From the NCBI RefSeq assembly GCF_037078405.1, contig NZ_JAYMGZ010000002.1, forward strand, positions 1 to 64,000: DNA of 64,000 nt, read 5' to 3'. The stretch is from Haloarcula sp. DT43. GTDB lineage: Archaea; Halobacteriota; Halobacteria; Halobacteriales; Haloarculaceae. The notes under the pieces are model-generated. The model was not told where the DNA came from. It made no database searches and saw only the letters and a list, made by a program, of their open reading frames with translations. Shown in pieces: positions 52,269 to 61,444 of the stretch (the stretch's first letter is position 1; each line of letters starts with the position of its first letter). The translations under genes and the position numbers were made by a program.

Positions 52269-52433
52269 TTTTGCGTCGCTTCAACGATCGGTACTACCCA
52301 TTCTGACGTGAGCGGGGCGGGGGCACCGCAACCAACGTGTTCATCGAGCAGTAGCCGAACACGCAATCGGTCATACAGACCGCTGCGAACCTGGTATCAA
52401 ATCTTATCTGTCGGCACCGGTATTACGGTTACA

Positions 52434-53549
52434 ATGGGGCTGTTGGGGCGGGAGACACGACGGACAGTCGCTGACAACTACAGACTGCTACTGATTTGCC
52501 TGGTCGCGGTCGCCGCCGTCGGCGGCTATCTCACGTACACGAGCCACGTTGCCCCCGGCACAGAGACGACCACGCGACAGGTGTCGTCGTGGCAATCGTC
52601 CGGGTCGTTCACGCACAATGCCACAGTACGCAACGGGACCGCCGCGTTCCGGGAGGGCGAAGTGCTCGACGAACGGTCCGTGTACTTGCGTCAGGTCGCT
52701 CCTGTGCTGGATGGCGCGTTCACGTACACGTACAGTGCCAGCGACGAAGGCGACCTCACCGCTGTTGCCGACGTGGCCGTCCAGTATCGCTCGGTGGAGG
52801 CGACTCAGAACGGTGATATCGTATACTGGGCGGTCGAGCAGTCACTGACTCGGAACGGTGTGCAGTCGCTGGCCGCGGGCGAGCGTCTGACAGCGCCGTT
52901 CTCGGTGAACGTCAGCCGTGCTGCTGAAACTGTCCGACGTATCGACTCGGAACACGGTCGGACGGCCGGCCGACTCGAAGTGGCGGTCGTTTCGCGGGTC
53001 GAACTCTCGGGGACGCGCAACGGGCAACGGGTCGACACGACCCGCACGTACCGGCTCCCGATTACGCCGAGCCAGAGCAGCTACCGCGTCGGAAACTCCG
53101 GCCCAGTGACCCACAGCGACGACCGAACCGTCGAAACGCGGGTAGAACGGACTTACGGACCGCTCTGGACCTCCGGCGGCCCAGTGCTCTCGTTCGGTGG
53201 CCTCGTCGGTGCTGTCGCTCTCGTCTACGGACGCGTGACCGGCCGGTTTGGACTCACCGAGACGGAGCGCCGATGGCTCGCGTACGAGTCCGCTCGTGCG
53301 GAGTTCGACGAGTGGATAACCGTCGGCCGGGCCGACCCGGTCGACGACGACGTCTGGGCGACGACTGTCGACTCCCTCGTCGGACTCGTCGATATTGCAA
53401 TCGACACCGACGAACGCATCATCGAGACCGAGAACGGCTCGGAACTCATCGTCTACACCGGGGACCGACTGTACCGGTATCGTCCGCCGCCGGAACCCGG
53501 TGCTGGTGACTCCGCGGAAGTCCACAGCGACGCCGAGACGCCGAGCTGA
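52434..53549 (+). CDS. DUF5305-like membrane protein
   Basis: 371 residues from the ATG at 52434. An N-terminal transmembrane helix (LLLICLVAVAAVGGYL) precedes a large extracytoplasmic beta domain with FTHNATVRNGTA and a Tyr/Thr-rich segment. A second transmembrane helix (VLSFGGLVGAVALVYG) is followed by a cytoplasmic tail. The pattern fits the haloarchaeal DUF5305 family, commonly beside archaeal signal peptidase genes. It is the first chromosomal gene after the island and heads the secreted-protein cluster to 59069. Confidence 0.75.
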   Translation: MGLLGRETRRTVADNYRLLLICLVAVAAVGGYLTYTSHVAPGTETTTRQVSSWQSSGSFTHNATVRNGTAAFREGEVLDERSVYLRQVAPVLDGAFTYTYSASDEGDLTAVADVAVQYRSVEATQNGDIVYWAVEQSLTRNGVQSLAAGERLTAPFSVNVSRAAETVRRIDSEHGRTAGRLEVAVVSRVELSGTRNGQRVDTTRTYRLPITPSQSSYRVGNSGPVTHSDDRTVETRVERTYGPLWTSGGPVLSFGGLVGAVALVYGRVTGRFGLTETERRWLAYESARAEFDEWITVGRADPVDDDVWATTVDSLVGLVDIAIDTDERIIETENGSELIVYTGDRLYRYRPPPEPGAGDSAEVHSDAETPS

Positions 53550-53584
53550 CCGGGTTATCGCTCGTCGACTCTGCGGTCAGCGGC

Positions 53585-54727
53585 TTACACCTCGCCTTCA
53601 CCATCGAGTTTCGGGACCAGTTGGTGCCCGGTTACCGTACCGACCAGGGTGGAGGCCCCGAGTCCCGTAGCCAACTGTGCGACCGGGCCGGCCCCGGTGC
53701 TCGACACCGCGGCCACGACGAACACTGTGAGCGCGATACCGGCGAGGCCGACTGCCGCCTCGCGGACGGCGACGCTGCGAACCCGACGACTTCGAGCGTT
53801 CGGATGCGTCCGGAGAACCGGCAGAACGTCGTGGTACCGCGTCTGCACGAGGTAGTTCGTCGCGACGGCGAGCAGGCCGACGACGAGCGCCCACGGCCCC
53901 CAGCCGATGCCGAACGGCGGCTGGAAGCCGAGTGGGTTCGCGCTCTGCTCGGCCGACTGCTGGTTCTCGGGCGTCGTCACCACGGGTTCGGCCCCGCCGC
54001 CGGCCGCTGGTTCGGTGCCGGTAGCCGGCTCCGTCGGCTCGGCGGCCGCCGTCCCGACTGCGGTACCGCCTCCGCCAGGGGGCGCTTCGGTCACGTTCCC
54101 GGGACCGACTGCGGCCCCACCCGACGGGTCGTCGCTTTCGGGGGTAGTCGTCGGTGTTGGCGTCGGCGTCGCGGAATCGCCCCGATTTCGCGTGTCGCTC
54201 CCGGGCGGTATCCCGCTGCCTCCGCCGGTCGACCCACCGTCCTCGCTCGCTTCGGTCGACTGTTGCTCGGGAACGGGCACGGTGAGCGATATCGTTCCAG
54301 TGAAGTTGCGCTCCGCCGGCGTCACCGACAGCCCGAAGCGGACCGACTCGCCGGGCTGCAACGAGACGGCGTCGCCAGCGACCTGCGCACCAGTGTCCAT
54401 CCGGTACATGCGAAGCGTCTCCGGCTCGCTGTCTAGTTCGATGGCAACGGCGCTATCGTTCCCGTCGTAGCCCGCGAAGCCGACGACGAACAGGTTGTCG
54501 ACGCGGGTCTGTCCGTTCGGAAGCACCGGCGACAGACGGATGTGTAGCCGCCCCCGCTCGTCGTAGTCGACGTACTGGTCGCCGTTTGCCGTGTCGGCCG
54601 GAGCCAGGTAGACACCGGAGTCCCGGTCGGGAGCCACTTCGTCGCCGTCGGTGAACGCCCCCGTCGCCATAGCGGTCCCCGCGAGGAGGACGGCCGCTGC
54701 GACGACGGCGACGAGGGTACGGTTCAT
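53585..54727 (-). CDS. Secreted DUF1102-like protein with Thr/Pro stalk and membrane helices
   Basis: 380 residues. A signal peptide (MNRTLVAVVAAAVLLAGTAMATGAFT) leads to a beta-rich domain of ~130 residues (VDNLFVVGFAGYDGNDSAVAI). A low-complexity Thr/Pro/Gly linker of ~110 residues follows, then three hydrophobic helices towards the C-terminus. The GAF[ST] motif at the signal end is shared with the proteins at 54797 and 55488. Membrane-anchored partner or assembly factor for those secreted proteins is inferred. Confidence 0.7.
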   Translation of the reverse strand: MNRTLVAVVAAAVLLAGTAMATGAFTDGDEVAPDRDSGVYLAPADTANGDQYVDYDERGRLHIRLSPVLPNGQTRVDNLFVVGFAGYDGNDSAVAIELDSEPETLRMYRMDTGAQVAGDAVSLQPGESVRFGLSVTPAERNFTGTISLTVPVPEQQSTEASEDGGSTGGGSGIPPGSDTRNRGDSATPTPTPTTTPESDDPSGGAAVGPGNVTEAPPGGGGTAVGTAAAEPTEPATGTEPAAGGGAEPVVTTPENQQSAEQSANPLGFQPPFGIGWGPWALVVGLLAVATNYLVQTRYHDVLPVLRTHPNARSRRVRSVAVREAAVGLAGIALTVFVVAAVSSTGAGPVAQLATGLGASTLVGTVTGHQLVPKLDGEGEV

Positions 54728-54796
54728 AATCTGTCGGTGGACTGCGTTGGTCTTCGTGTCTGTCTCCCTCTGTCGGTCGACGACTGGCCCAGGGGT

Positions 54797-55366
54797 CTAC
54801 TCCTGTACCGCCTCGACGACGAAGGTCACGTCGGTGATACTGCTGAGGGTGCTCCCGTCGACGCCGTCGTCCCGGAGGTCGACGACGATGTCTATCTCTA
54901 CGGCGTCGCTGTAACCGTCGTCTGAGCTACCGCCGTCGGGGTCGAGCGTGATAGCCTGCGCTGCCCCGACGATGGACACGCCGGCGGCCCCTTCCCGGAA
55001 ATCTAGCACCTCGCTGTTCGTCGGGTCGTCCCCGATGCCGGTGGTGCTGTCGTCGACGTAGAGAGCGACCTTCGAGGCACTGTTGTTGTCGACTTCGAGG
55101 GCGTTCTCGAAGGTCGTCTCCGCTCGCTCGTTGAGGTCGGTCTCCTCGAACTCGATGATGTCGACGGACTCGTTCGAATCCGTTCCGACGATACCTGTGG
55201 CACCGCTTCCGGCGTCAAACCCGACCTGTGCCGAGCCCGCGTCGCCGGTGACGTTGAGGTCGACGTTCCGGTCCGCCTCGATAGAGGTGAACGCACCGGA
55301 ACCAAACACCGCACCCGTCCCCACGCTAGCCGCACCGATACCGAGGAGAAACCCACGCCGATTCAT
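54797..55366 (-). CDS. SipW-tag/DUF1102 secreted protein
   Basis: 189 residues from the ATG at 55366 (MNRRGFLLGIGAASVGTGAV). A Tat-like RRGF motif and hydrophobic stretch end in GSGAFTSI, the SipW/camelysin-type cleavage context. The mature part is acidic, Asp/Ser-rich and beta-predicted (VDIIEFEETDLNE). It probably is cleaved by the signal peptidase of this cluster. It diverges from the related protein at 55488 across a ~120-bp region. Confidence 0.78.
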   Translation of the reverse strand: MNRRGFLLGIGAASVGTGAVFGSGAFTSIEADRNVDLNVTGDAGSAQVGFDAGSGATGIVGTDSNESVDIIEFEETDLNERAETTFENALEVDNNSASKVALYVDDSTTGIGDDPTNSEVLDFREGAAGVSIVGAAQAITLDPDGGSSDDGYSDAVEIDIVVDLRDDGVDGSTLSSITDVTFVVEAVQE

Positions 55367-55429
55367 TACTACCCGATTCACGACGTAGTCTCTTAGTACT
55401 GAACAGCGTTAGCGGCTTCAATGACTGCT

Positions 55430-55442
55430 TTAGACGGTCTAA
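55430..55442. promoter_or_regulatory. 13-bp palindrome between divergent secreted-protein genes
   Basis: TTAGAC-G-GTCTAA is a perfect dyad with one central base, 46-58 bp before the ATG at 55488 and 64-76 bp before the divergent ATG at 55366. The position suits a shared operator. Confidence 0.4.
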
Positions 55443-55487
55443 TGCAACAAAATAGTAAGTGGTAACCTTTCGATAAGCAGGTCGAAC

Positions 55488-56111
55488 ATGAAACTGAACC
55501 GCAGAAGCGTACTCGGTCTCATCGGGACGGTCGGCATCGGTTCCGGGGCGGCGTTTGGCTCCGGTGCGTTCAGCACCGTCAGTGCAACGCGCGAAGTCGA
55601 AGTCAACGTCGTCGGCGCCGAGGGGAACGGCGCCGAGATAGCGACCCAGTTCACCGACGTGCTCGTCGACACGTCCGCCGACGAGGTTGCAGTTCGGGAC
55701 GGAGACTCCCTCGTCACCGATACCTCGGGGTTGTTCCCGTCGAGTTCCGACTCTCTCACGCCGGACAGCGGCTCGGCTGTCGGGACCGAGTACGTGAGCC
55801 TCATCGCGAACGACGTGTCTATCGTCTTCGGCTACGAGGACGACGATGCCGACGAACGACTGATGCCCAACAGCACGTACGGATACGACGAGGGATTCTT
55901 CAAACTGGTCAACAACGACGACGGCAACGCGACAGCGTTCAACGTCGACCTGAGTACCGGGAGCGGCCTTCTCTCCGACATCGGCGGGAGCACTGACTCC
56001 TATAGCGAGGACGTCGCCGCCGGCACGGTTTCTGACCTCTCCGCGACCCTCGAAACCGGTGACAGCGCACAGGAAACCGAAGACCTCACCATCACCATCA
56101 CCGAGGCGTAA
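55488..56111 (+). CDS. SipW-tag/DUF1102 secreted protein
   Basis: 207 residues with a Tat-like start (MKLNRRSVLGLIGTVGIGSG) and a GSGAFSTVSATREVEV cleavage region closely like that of the divergent neighbour. The mature part is acidic with repeated beta motifs and conserved aromatic residues (FGYEDDDADE, GYDEGFFKLV). Paralogue of 54797-55366. In bacteria SipW substrates such as TasA form extracellular fibres; a comparable surface role is inferred. Confidence 0.78.
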   Translation: MKLNRRSVLGLIGTVGIGSGAAFGSGAFSTVSATREVEVNVVGAEGNGAEIATQFTDVLVDTSADEVAVRDGDSLVTDTSGLFPSSSDSLTPDSGSAVGTEYVSLIANDVSIVFGYEDDDADERLMPNSTYGYDEGFFKLVNNDDGNATAFNVDLSTGSGLLSDIGGSTDSYSEDVAAGTVSDLSATLETGDSAQETEDLTITITEA

Positions 56112-56259
56112 CCGGTGACTGCTGCCGTCCCACTGTACTCTACCGTCGACGGACGGCCGTCGGTGACTGCGACTATCTGAGGTCGGAACTACACTTACAT
56201 ACCATTTAACTCTGTATACAAGCAAAAAATCTATCAAGTAGCACAGAATACGGATAAAT

Positions 56260-56820
56260 ATGGGACAGGTGGGGGTTAGCCGAACAGAGGAGCAACCGCT
56301 ATCGCGTGACGACGTGTACGACATACTCAGCAACCAACGGCGTCGGTACGCTCTCCACGCGATAAAACAGGAGGACGAGTGCGCCGAACTCGCCGACCTC
56401 GCCGAGCAGGTCGCTGCGTGGGAAAACGGCAAGTGCGTGCAGGAAATCACGTCCACGGAGCGCCACCGCGTGTACACGTCGATGCAGCAGACGCATCTCC
56501 CGACGCTCGAACGCGCGGGGGTCATCACGCACGACAACGGCACGATTACGCTGACGGACACCGCCGACAGCCTTGACGTGTATCTCGACGTCGTTCCCGG
56601 GGACTCGATTCCGTGGGCCGAGTACTACCTCGGGCTCGCCGCCGTCTCCCTGGCGCTGGTCGTCGCCGTCTGGGTCGGCGTCTTCCCGCCGTCGGTTCCG
56701 TCGCTCGTGTGGCCGACGGTGATTACGCTGCTGTTTCTCGTCTCTGCGGCGTACCACGTCATGGAGACCCGACGGCTCCGGCTCGGTGCGGACGACAGGC
56801 CACCGGAGTTGTCGGAATGA
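56260..56820 (+). CDS. DUF7344-type regulator with two membrane helices
   Basis: 186 residues. The N-terminal winged helix (LSRDDVYDILSNQRRRYALHAI, LPTLERAGVITHDNG) is the DUF7344 pattern of haloarchaeal transcription factors. Two transmembrane helices follow (YYLGLAAVSLALVVAVWVG and LVWPTVITLLFLVSAAYHV). It overlaps the next gene by 4 bp. A membrane-anchored regulator of the secreted-protein cluster is a reasonable inference. Confidence 0.78.
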   Translation: MGQVGVSRTEEQPLSRDDVYDILSNQRRRYALHAIKQEDECAELADLAEQVAAWENGKCVQEITSTERHRVYTSMQQTHLPTLERAGVITHDNGTITLTDTADSLDVYLDVVPGDSIPWAEYYLGLAAVSLALVVAVWVGVFPPSVPSLVWPTVITLLFLVSAAYHVMETRRLRLGADDRPPELSE

Positions 56821-57917
56821 GCCGGAAGTGGACCCGACGTAGCGCGCTCGCGTTCGTCGCCAGCGGTGCGGGGCTGCTCGCCGCCGAAACCGCCGGCGTC
56901 ACCACCATCGACGCGAAACGGTCCAGCACCCTCGACACCGCCGACGACGCTGGCGACGCGTTGCTCGGCATCAGTGCCGACCCCGTCGTCGGGGTCGACG
57001 GCCAGCGGGTGACGCTGGCGACGCTCACGAACAACTTCGACGAGTCGCTCACGAGGGTTCGCGTCGACCCCCCGTTCGATGCACCGCTTGAGAACCTCCA
57101 GGCACCGAACCGGCTCCGACCCGGGGAGAGCGGCGCTATCGAGGCGACGCTCGCCTGTGACTCGCCGGTAGACACGACTGTCGACCTCGCTATCACCGCA
57201 ACCGGACCCAGCCACCGCATCGAAGTGCGACAGCCGGTCGACGTTGAGTGCCGTGACCCTCGAGTGTCGTGGTGGCACTTCGAGGACGCGGGCGACATCT
57301 TCGTCCCGGACTCGTGGCCGGCCGCGAACAATGGCTATCACACCTTCACGAAACGGAAATCTCGTCCGGACCGGGGCGACGTGTTCGAGTTCCGCCGTGA
57401 CGATGTCGTATGGGTCCCCCACGACCCGACACTCGACCTCACCGGGGCGTTTTCGCTTTCCGTCTGGGTAGCGCCGAAAAAACAGAAAGGGCTCACACGA
57501 CTGTTCAGCAAGTGGAACTCCCGCGGTGACGACAGCTACCAGTTCGGCTTCGGCGGCGGCTGGAACGGCTCTGACGACAGGGAACTCCTCGTCGAAACCA
57601 CGAACGAGTATAGACTCACCGGCGTCACAGTCTCGAAGAACCGGTGGTCACACGTCGTCTGGACACACGGACCGCAAGAGGATGCGGTGTACGTGGATGG
57701 TGCCAGAGAGGGGCAGACGTTTTCGCTCCCAGACGCGGCGGCCTCGACGCAACCGCTCCGAATCGGTGGGGGCGTCGATTCCAGAGGGGATCTCTCGTAC
57801 GGGTTCGTCGGCGGTCTGGACGAACCCAAAGTCTACGACGCCGCTTTGACCGCCGAACAGGTCGCGACCCTCTACGAATCGAGCAGGGGCGGTAGCGGCG
57901 GCGACATCACCGGCTGA
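56817..57917 (+). CDS. Tat-exported LamG-domain protein
   Basis: 366 residues from the ATG at 56817, inside the stop of the regulator gene (ATGA). The N-terminus RKWTRRSALAFVASGAGLL is a Tat signal. After a beta domain (~residues 40-145), a concanavalin/LamG-like domain covers about 145-355: WWHFEDAGDIF, FSLSVWVAPKK, GGWNGSDDRELLVE, GFVGGLDEPKVYD. LamG domains bind surface glycans. It likely is exported folded and acts at the cell surface with the DUF1102 proteins. Confidence 0.8.
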   Translation: MSRKWTRRSALAFVASGAGLLAAETAGVTTIDAKRSSTLDTADDAGDALLGISADPVVGVDGQRVTLATLTNNFDESLTRVRVDPPFDAPLENLQAPNRLRPGESGAIEATLACDSPVDTTVDLAITATGPSHRIEVRQPVDVECRDPRVSWWHFEDAGDIFVPDSWPAANNGYHTFTKRKSRPDRGDVFEFRRDDVVWVPHDPTLDLTGAFSLSVWVAPKKQKGLTRLFSKWNSRGDDSYQFGFGGGWNGSDDRELLVETTNEYRLTGVTVSKNRWSHVVWTHGPQEDAVYVDGAREGQTFSLPDAAASTQPLRIGGGVDSRGDLSYGFVGGLDEPKVYDAALTAEQVATLYESSRGGSGGDITG

Positions 57918-57923
57918 CCCGTC

Positions 57924-59069
57924 TCACTCGCGCCCGAGCAGCCGGCGCACCCGCCGTCTCAGCGGAACCGCCCGCTCACGACTCCGGCGGCGCGTCTCGC
58001 CGAACCCGAAGGTCGCCCCGACTGCCGCTGCAAGGCTGCCGAGAACCAGGAAATTGAACGCTCCGATAGCCACCAGTGGGTGAATCCGGTGCAGTCCGCC
58101 GATGACGCCCGGCGGTGCCAGCAGGAAGTATCGGTGTTCCTCGACGGACACGACGGTCTGCTCGCCGGGCGGCGGGGCGGTCACCGACAGCGTCGCCGTC
58201 GCTGACTCGCCGCGCTGGACGACGAGGTGGTTGCGGTCCATCGCCGCGTCCGGGTGCGGGGATTCGAGGACGACGAGCATCGTCACCAGGCCGCCGTTCT
58301 CGGCGGTGAACGCGCTTTCGACGGGCTCGCCTGGCTGGACGTCTTCGTTCGTGCTGTCGATGGTGACGCTGTGCGTGCCGCTCGGCGCGAGCATCGCGGC
58401 GTTGGCCGGCACGAGAATCAGCACCGCCAGTGTGAGGATGACCGTCCGGCCGTCGACGGCGTCCCCGTCGCGGGAACGCGTTCGCTCCCTGGTCCGCTCC
58501 CCGCCGTCCCGGACGCTGTCGACGAAGACGAGCAGGAACAGCCCGAGCCCGATTGAGATGAACAGACCGCTCAGCCCCTGGCCGCTCGTCAGGTCGCTGT
58601 CGCCCGCCCCGTCGAGCAGTGCCACCCCGCTCCCGGCCGCCGTCCGGGCGGAGCTGATGGCGGCCCCGAGGCCGGGGAGCCGGACGACCTGTCCGTCGAC
58701 CTGGAGTGCCGTCGCCACGACGCGGTCGTCCGTGACGACCGGCTCGCCGCCGCTCTGGTCCCTGAAGGGGTTGTTGTCCCCCTTCGTGATGTAGCCCGCC
58801 TCGGTCTCCGCGACGACCCGGTGCGTGGTCAGCCCGCCGCCCTGCAACTCGATCGCTTCGAACACGATGACGTCCCCCGGCTCGATGTCACCGGCCAGCG
58901 GCGCGGGCACGGCGACGAACGCATCGCCCGTGTTCAGCGTCGGCGACATGCTCCCCGAGGTTACGTACCCCAGTAGCACCGGCTGCCCGAGGAGCTGTCC
59001 GATAACGAGGGCGAGAACGACGAGTACGGCAAGCAGGGTGAGTGCGTCCTCGACGGACTGCCGCAGCAT
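57924..59069 (-). CDS. sec11: Signal peptidase I (Sec11 type)
   Basis: 381 residues. An N-terminal membrane helix precedes the catalytic Ser in VTSGSMSPTL, the His in TTHRVVAET that replaces Lys in archaeal/ER-type enzymes, and KGDNNPFRD with the third Asp. The C-terminal half is unusually long, with a membrane helix (LFISIGLGLFLLVFVDS), a beta domain and a last helix near LGSLAAAVGATFG. It removes signal peptides at the membrane. Its position among GAF[ST]-tagged secreted proteins suggests it serves them, as SipW does for TasA. Confidence 0.88.
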   Translation of the reverse strand: MLRQSVEDALTLLAVLVVLALVIGQLLGQPVLLGYVTSGSMSPTLNTGDAFVAVPAPLAGDIEPGDVIVFEAIELQGGGLTTHRVVAETEAGYITKGDNNPFRDQSGGEPVVTDDRVVATALQVDGQVVRLPGLGAAISSARTAAGSGVALLDGAGDSDLTSGQGLSGLFISIGLGLFLLVFVDSVRDGGERTRERTRSRDGDAVDGRTVILTLAVLILVPANAAMLAPSGTHSVTIDSTNEDVQPGEPVESAFTAENGGLVTMLVVLESPHPDAAMDRNHLVVQRGESATATLSVTAPPPGEQTVVSVEEHRYFLLAPPGVIGGLHRIHPLVAIGAFNFLVLGSLAAAVGATFGFGETRRRSRERAVPLRRRVRRLLGRE

Positions 59070-59162
59070 ACTCGCAGTAACCCGCCGTCGGTTTTCAACC
59101 CACCGACCGGCGGACAGCGGTTCGCGTTGCTGTGTCGGCGTCTCCTCCGGTCGCCGGCCCGC

Positions 59163-59582
59163 TCACTCCGGTTCGACGGGAATCGTGTGGACCCGCCGCA
59201 GTGGTGCGATGTGTGCCTTCGCCGCCTCGTTCAGCGGGAAGGTCCCGTGAACGTCGGCCGGGGCCCGACCGTGGACGAGGCGCCCGAACGGCCCGGCGGC
59301 GGTGGGGTACACCTGCTCGGCCAGCCGGGCGACGGGAGCCGCGACGTCGAGCCCCTCCAGCGCTTCCTTCACCGCCGCTTCGCCGACGTGGACCGACTCC
59401 CCCTCTATCAGGATGAACGCGAACGGGGGCTCCTCGAACTGCGCCCGGAGGAACGCCTGAATCGACTCGGACTCCCAGGGGACGGGCGTGATGTCCGTCC
59501 CACAGCGGGTCACCGTCTCGGCAGCGCGCCGGAACAGGTCGGTACTGCCGTCGTAGACGAGAAGCGACTGAGTCACACCCAC
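59163..59582 (-). CDS. Hypothetical haloarchaeal protein
   Basis: 139 residues beginning MGVTQSLLVYDGSTDLFRR. The opening strand with YDGS and a single Cys (TRCGTDI) recall small thiol-oxidoreductase-like folds, but no CxxC is present. The C-terminus is HTIPVEPE. It diverges from the gene at 59655 with a 17-bp palindrome between them. Confidence 0.6.
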   Translation of the reverse strand: MGVTQSLLVYDGSTDLFRRAAETVTRCGTDITPVPWESESIQAFLRAQFEEPPFAFILIEGESVHVGEAAVKEALEGLDVAAPVARLAEQVYPTAAGPFGRLVHGRAPADVHGTFPLNEAAKAHIAPLRRVHTIPVEPE

Positions 59583-59606
59583 AGTAGGGGGTTCGGCCGT
59601 TTGAAC

Positions 59607-59623
59607 GTTGTGTAGTACACAAC
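59607..59623. promoter_or_regulatory. 17-bp palindrome in a divergent promoter
   Basis: GTTGTGTA-G-TACACAAC is a perfect dyad with a single central base, 25 bp upstream of one gene (59582, minus) and 32 bp upstream of the other (59655, plus), with a TATA-like GGCTTAT immediately downstream. It has the form of a dimeric-regulator operator. Confidence 0.55.
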
Positions 59624-59654
59624 GGCTTATCCGCCCGCGGCCCGACGGTTCGGT

Positions 59655-59963
59655 ATGGACACGCGGGACGAACCCACGGCCGCCCTCCGTCGGCGGCTCG
59701 AAGCCTCGCTAGAGCGCACGCTCGCCGAGAGTGCCCCCTGGGAGATACCCACCGACGACCCGCTCGTGGTTCGACTGCCCGACCGCGAACTCGCGGTCGA
59801 ACGCGCCGACGGTCCCGACGGGCACCGGTGGACGGTCGCGTTACGCGCTGACGGGGCCGTCGTGAGCAAGTTCGGACCGTTCGAGACTGTCGACGCTGTC
59901 GTCGAGCGGGTCGAATCGCTCCTCGACTCCGAGGTTCGGTACACTGTTTGCTGTGACGGCTGA
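59655..59963 (+). CDS. Small hypothetical protein
   Basis: 102 residues, MDTRDEPTAALRRRLEASLE, followed by an alternating helix-strand fold (WTVALRADGAVVSKFGPFET) and a C-terminal VRYTVCCDG with two adjacent Cys. No family is recognised; the GC-rich codon use is typical of the host. Confidence 0.55.
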   Translation: MDTRDEPTAALRRRLEASLERTLAESAPWEIPTDDPLVVRLPDRELAVERADGPDGHRWTVALRADGAVVSKFGPFETVDAVVERVESLLDSEVRYTVCCDG

Positions 59964-60053
59964 CGCCACGCGGCAGGCCGGTCCGGTGGTCCTCGTGTCA
60001 CACTGCCTGCCGTGAGTAATCTCTATACGAGACCCACACCAACGAACGCCCGT

Positions 60054-60227
60054 ATGAGCCTGCGCAAGCACCTGCTCAACGGGGTCGTCTCACTGGCAAT
60101 CAGCGTCGCTATCACGGTCTGGCTGGCCGACGACGAGGACGGGCCCTGGAGCCTGACGGACATGGCTCTGGCCGTCGCTATCTCGTCGTTCCTCTCCGGC
60201 TTCTGCACCAGTTACTTCGCCGACTGA
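60054..60227 (+). CDS. Small membrane protein
   Basis: 57 residues from the ATG at 60054 (MSLRKHLLNGVVSLAISVAI). Two hydrophobic helices flank an acidic DDEDGPW loop; the end is FCTSYFAD. Tiny membrane proteins of this kind are common in haloarchaea; the function is unknown. Confidence 0.6.
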   Translation: MSLRKHLLNGVVSLAISVAITVWLADDEDGPWSLTDMALAVAISSFLSGFCTSYFAD

Positions 60228-60317
60228 GTCTGGGTGCCGTGCCAGCGCCCCGACAGCGCGCTCTCCGATGCGCTCGAAAAGTAATCATTAAACGGCGCGG
60301 CGACTGACCGTCCTGAT

Positions 60318-61184
60318 ATGCAACGACGAGCCGCGGCGGCGTACTTCGCGTTCTTCCTCGTTATCAGTGTTGCTGCGTACGCCTACATCGGCGTCGCGGA
60401 GAGTCAGCGGCCGGCGGTGTCGCTCGACGCTGACGCCGAACTGACCAACGAGAGTACGTTCACTGTCGACGGAACGGAATACACGGCCACGAACATCCAC
60501 ATGTCTGGCGGCGGCGGTGGCGGCCATGGCGGCGGCGGTGGCAGTATGGCGGCCGACCTCTCGTGGACGAACGAGTCGTCACGGTATACGGCGACGTTGG
60601 AACACAACGCCACGACGACCTACCAGAACGAGACCTACCGCGTGTACACCGACGGCAACGAGAGCACGGTGACGCTCGAAGAGCAGTTCAACGTCAGCGC
60701 GCTCCTCGCCGCGGACTCCTCGGTCCAGAACACGCTGGCGACCCAGAACGGGACCCAGTACGTCGTCTACCGGTCGAACAACACGCAGGCACCGCTGAGC
60801 GAGTGGCTGCCCGAACCGGAGACGGTGACGTTCACGACCGGCGACACCTACCCGCACGCGACCGACAGCGGCACCCAGGAGACCACCATCTCCGCGGTGA
60901 CCGACAGCGGCGCGACGCTTGAGTGGTTCGCACCGCGTGAGAACACAATCGAGCTTTCCGAGGGCGGGAACGTCACGCTGAGCGAGCAGCAGTTCTTCAC
61001 GCACTTCCCCGACCACAGCACCGTCGAAATCGTCCCGATTCAGCAGTACAGCCAGTACCAGGCGACGCTCGACCAGCAGGACTACTTCCACGAGCGCAAG
61101 AACGGCATCTGGGGCGTCTCGATACTCTCCGGCATCGCGGCCGTGCTGATGCTTGGAATGGCGTACCTGCCCGTCCGCGGATAA
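60318..61184 (+). CDS. Membrane-anchored extracellular protein (DUF5803-like)
   Basis: 288 residues with an N-terminal membrane segment (YFAFFLVISVAAYAYIG), an extracytoplasmic domain rich in Asn-Glu-Thr sequons (NESTF, NATTT, NETYR, NVTLS), a Gly/His-rich insert GGGGGGHGGGGG, and a C-terminal helix (VSILSGIAAVLMLGMAYLPV). Probably an N-glycosylated surface protein. The His in the Gly run could bind metal. Family assignment is tentative. Confidence 0.6.
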   Translation: MQRRAAAAYFAFFLVISVAAYAYIGVAESQRPAVSLDADAELTNESTFTVDGTEYTATNIHMSGGGGGGHGGGGGSMAADLSWTNESSRYTATLEHNATTTYQNETYRVYTDGNESTVTLEEQFNVSALLAADSSVQNTLATQNGTQYVVYRSNNTQAPLSEWLPEPETVTFTTGDTYPHATDSGTQETTISAVTDSGATLEWFAPRENTIELSEGGNVTLSEQQFFTHFPDHSTVEIVPIQQYSQYQATLDQQDYFHERKNGIWGVSILSGIAAVLMLGMAYLPVRG

Positions 61185-61222
61185 CGACTCTCTCGTTTTC
61201 GGCTCCGTTCTCGGCGACCGGC

Positions 61223-61444
61223 TTACGCGTCGGCTCCCCAGCTGATGTAGGCCAGTCCGACGCCGAGTACGCCCATCAGGACCGCCGCGGCCAGTTGTAC
61301 AACCACCGCTCCCATCGACGCGTACGTCTGCCACGGCGTGCTGGCGACCGCGGAGAGCGTGGCGACGACGAGCAGTACGCCGACGGTCACGCCCAGCGGG
61401 CGCAGCGGCTCCGCGAGTACGCGCTGTATTGTATCTCCGTTCAT
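61223..61444 (-). CDS. Small two-helix membrane protein
   Basis: 73 residues from the ATG at 61444 (MNGDTIQRVLAEPLRPLG). Two transmembrane helices, VTVGVLLVVATLSAVAST and VVVQLAAAVLMGVLGVGLAY, and a final SWGADA. Typical of conserved small haloarchaeal membrane proteins of unknown role. Confidence 0.65.
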   Translation of the reverse strand: MNGDTIQRVLAEPLRPLGVTVGVLLVVATLSAVASTPWQTYASMGAVVVQLAAAVLMGVLGVGLAYISWGADA

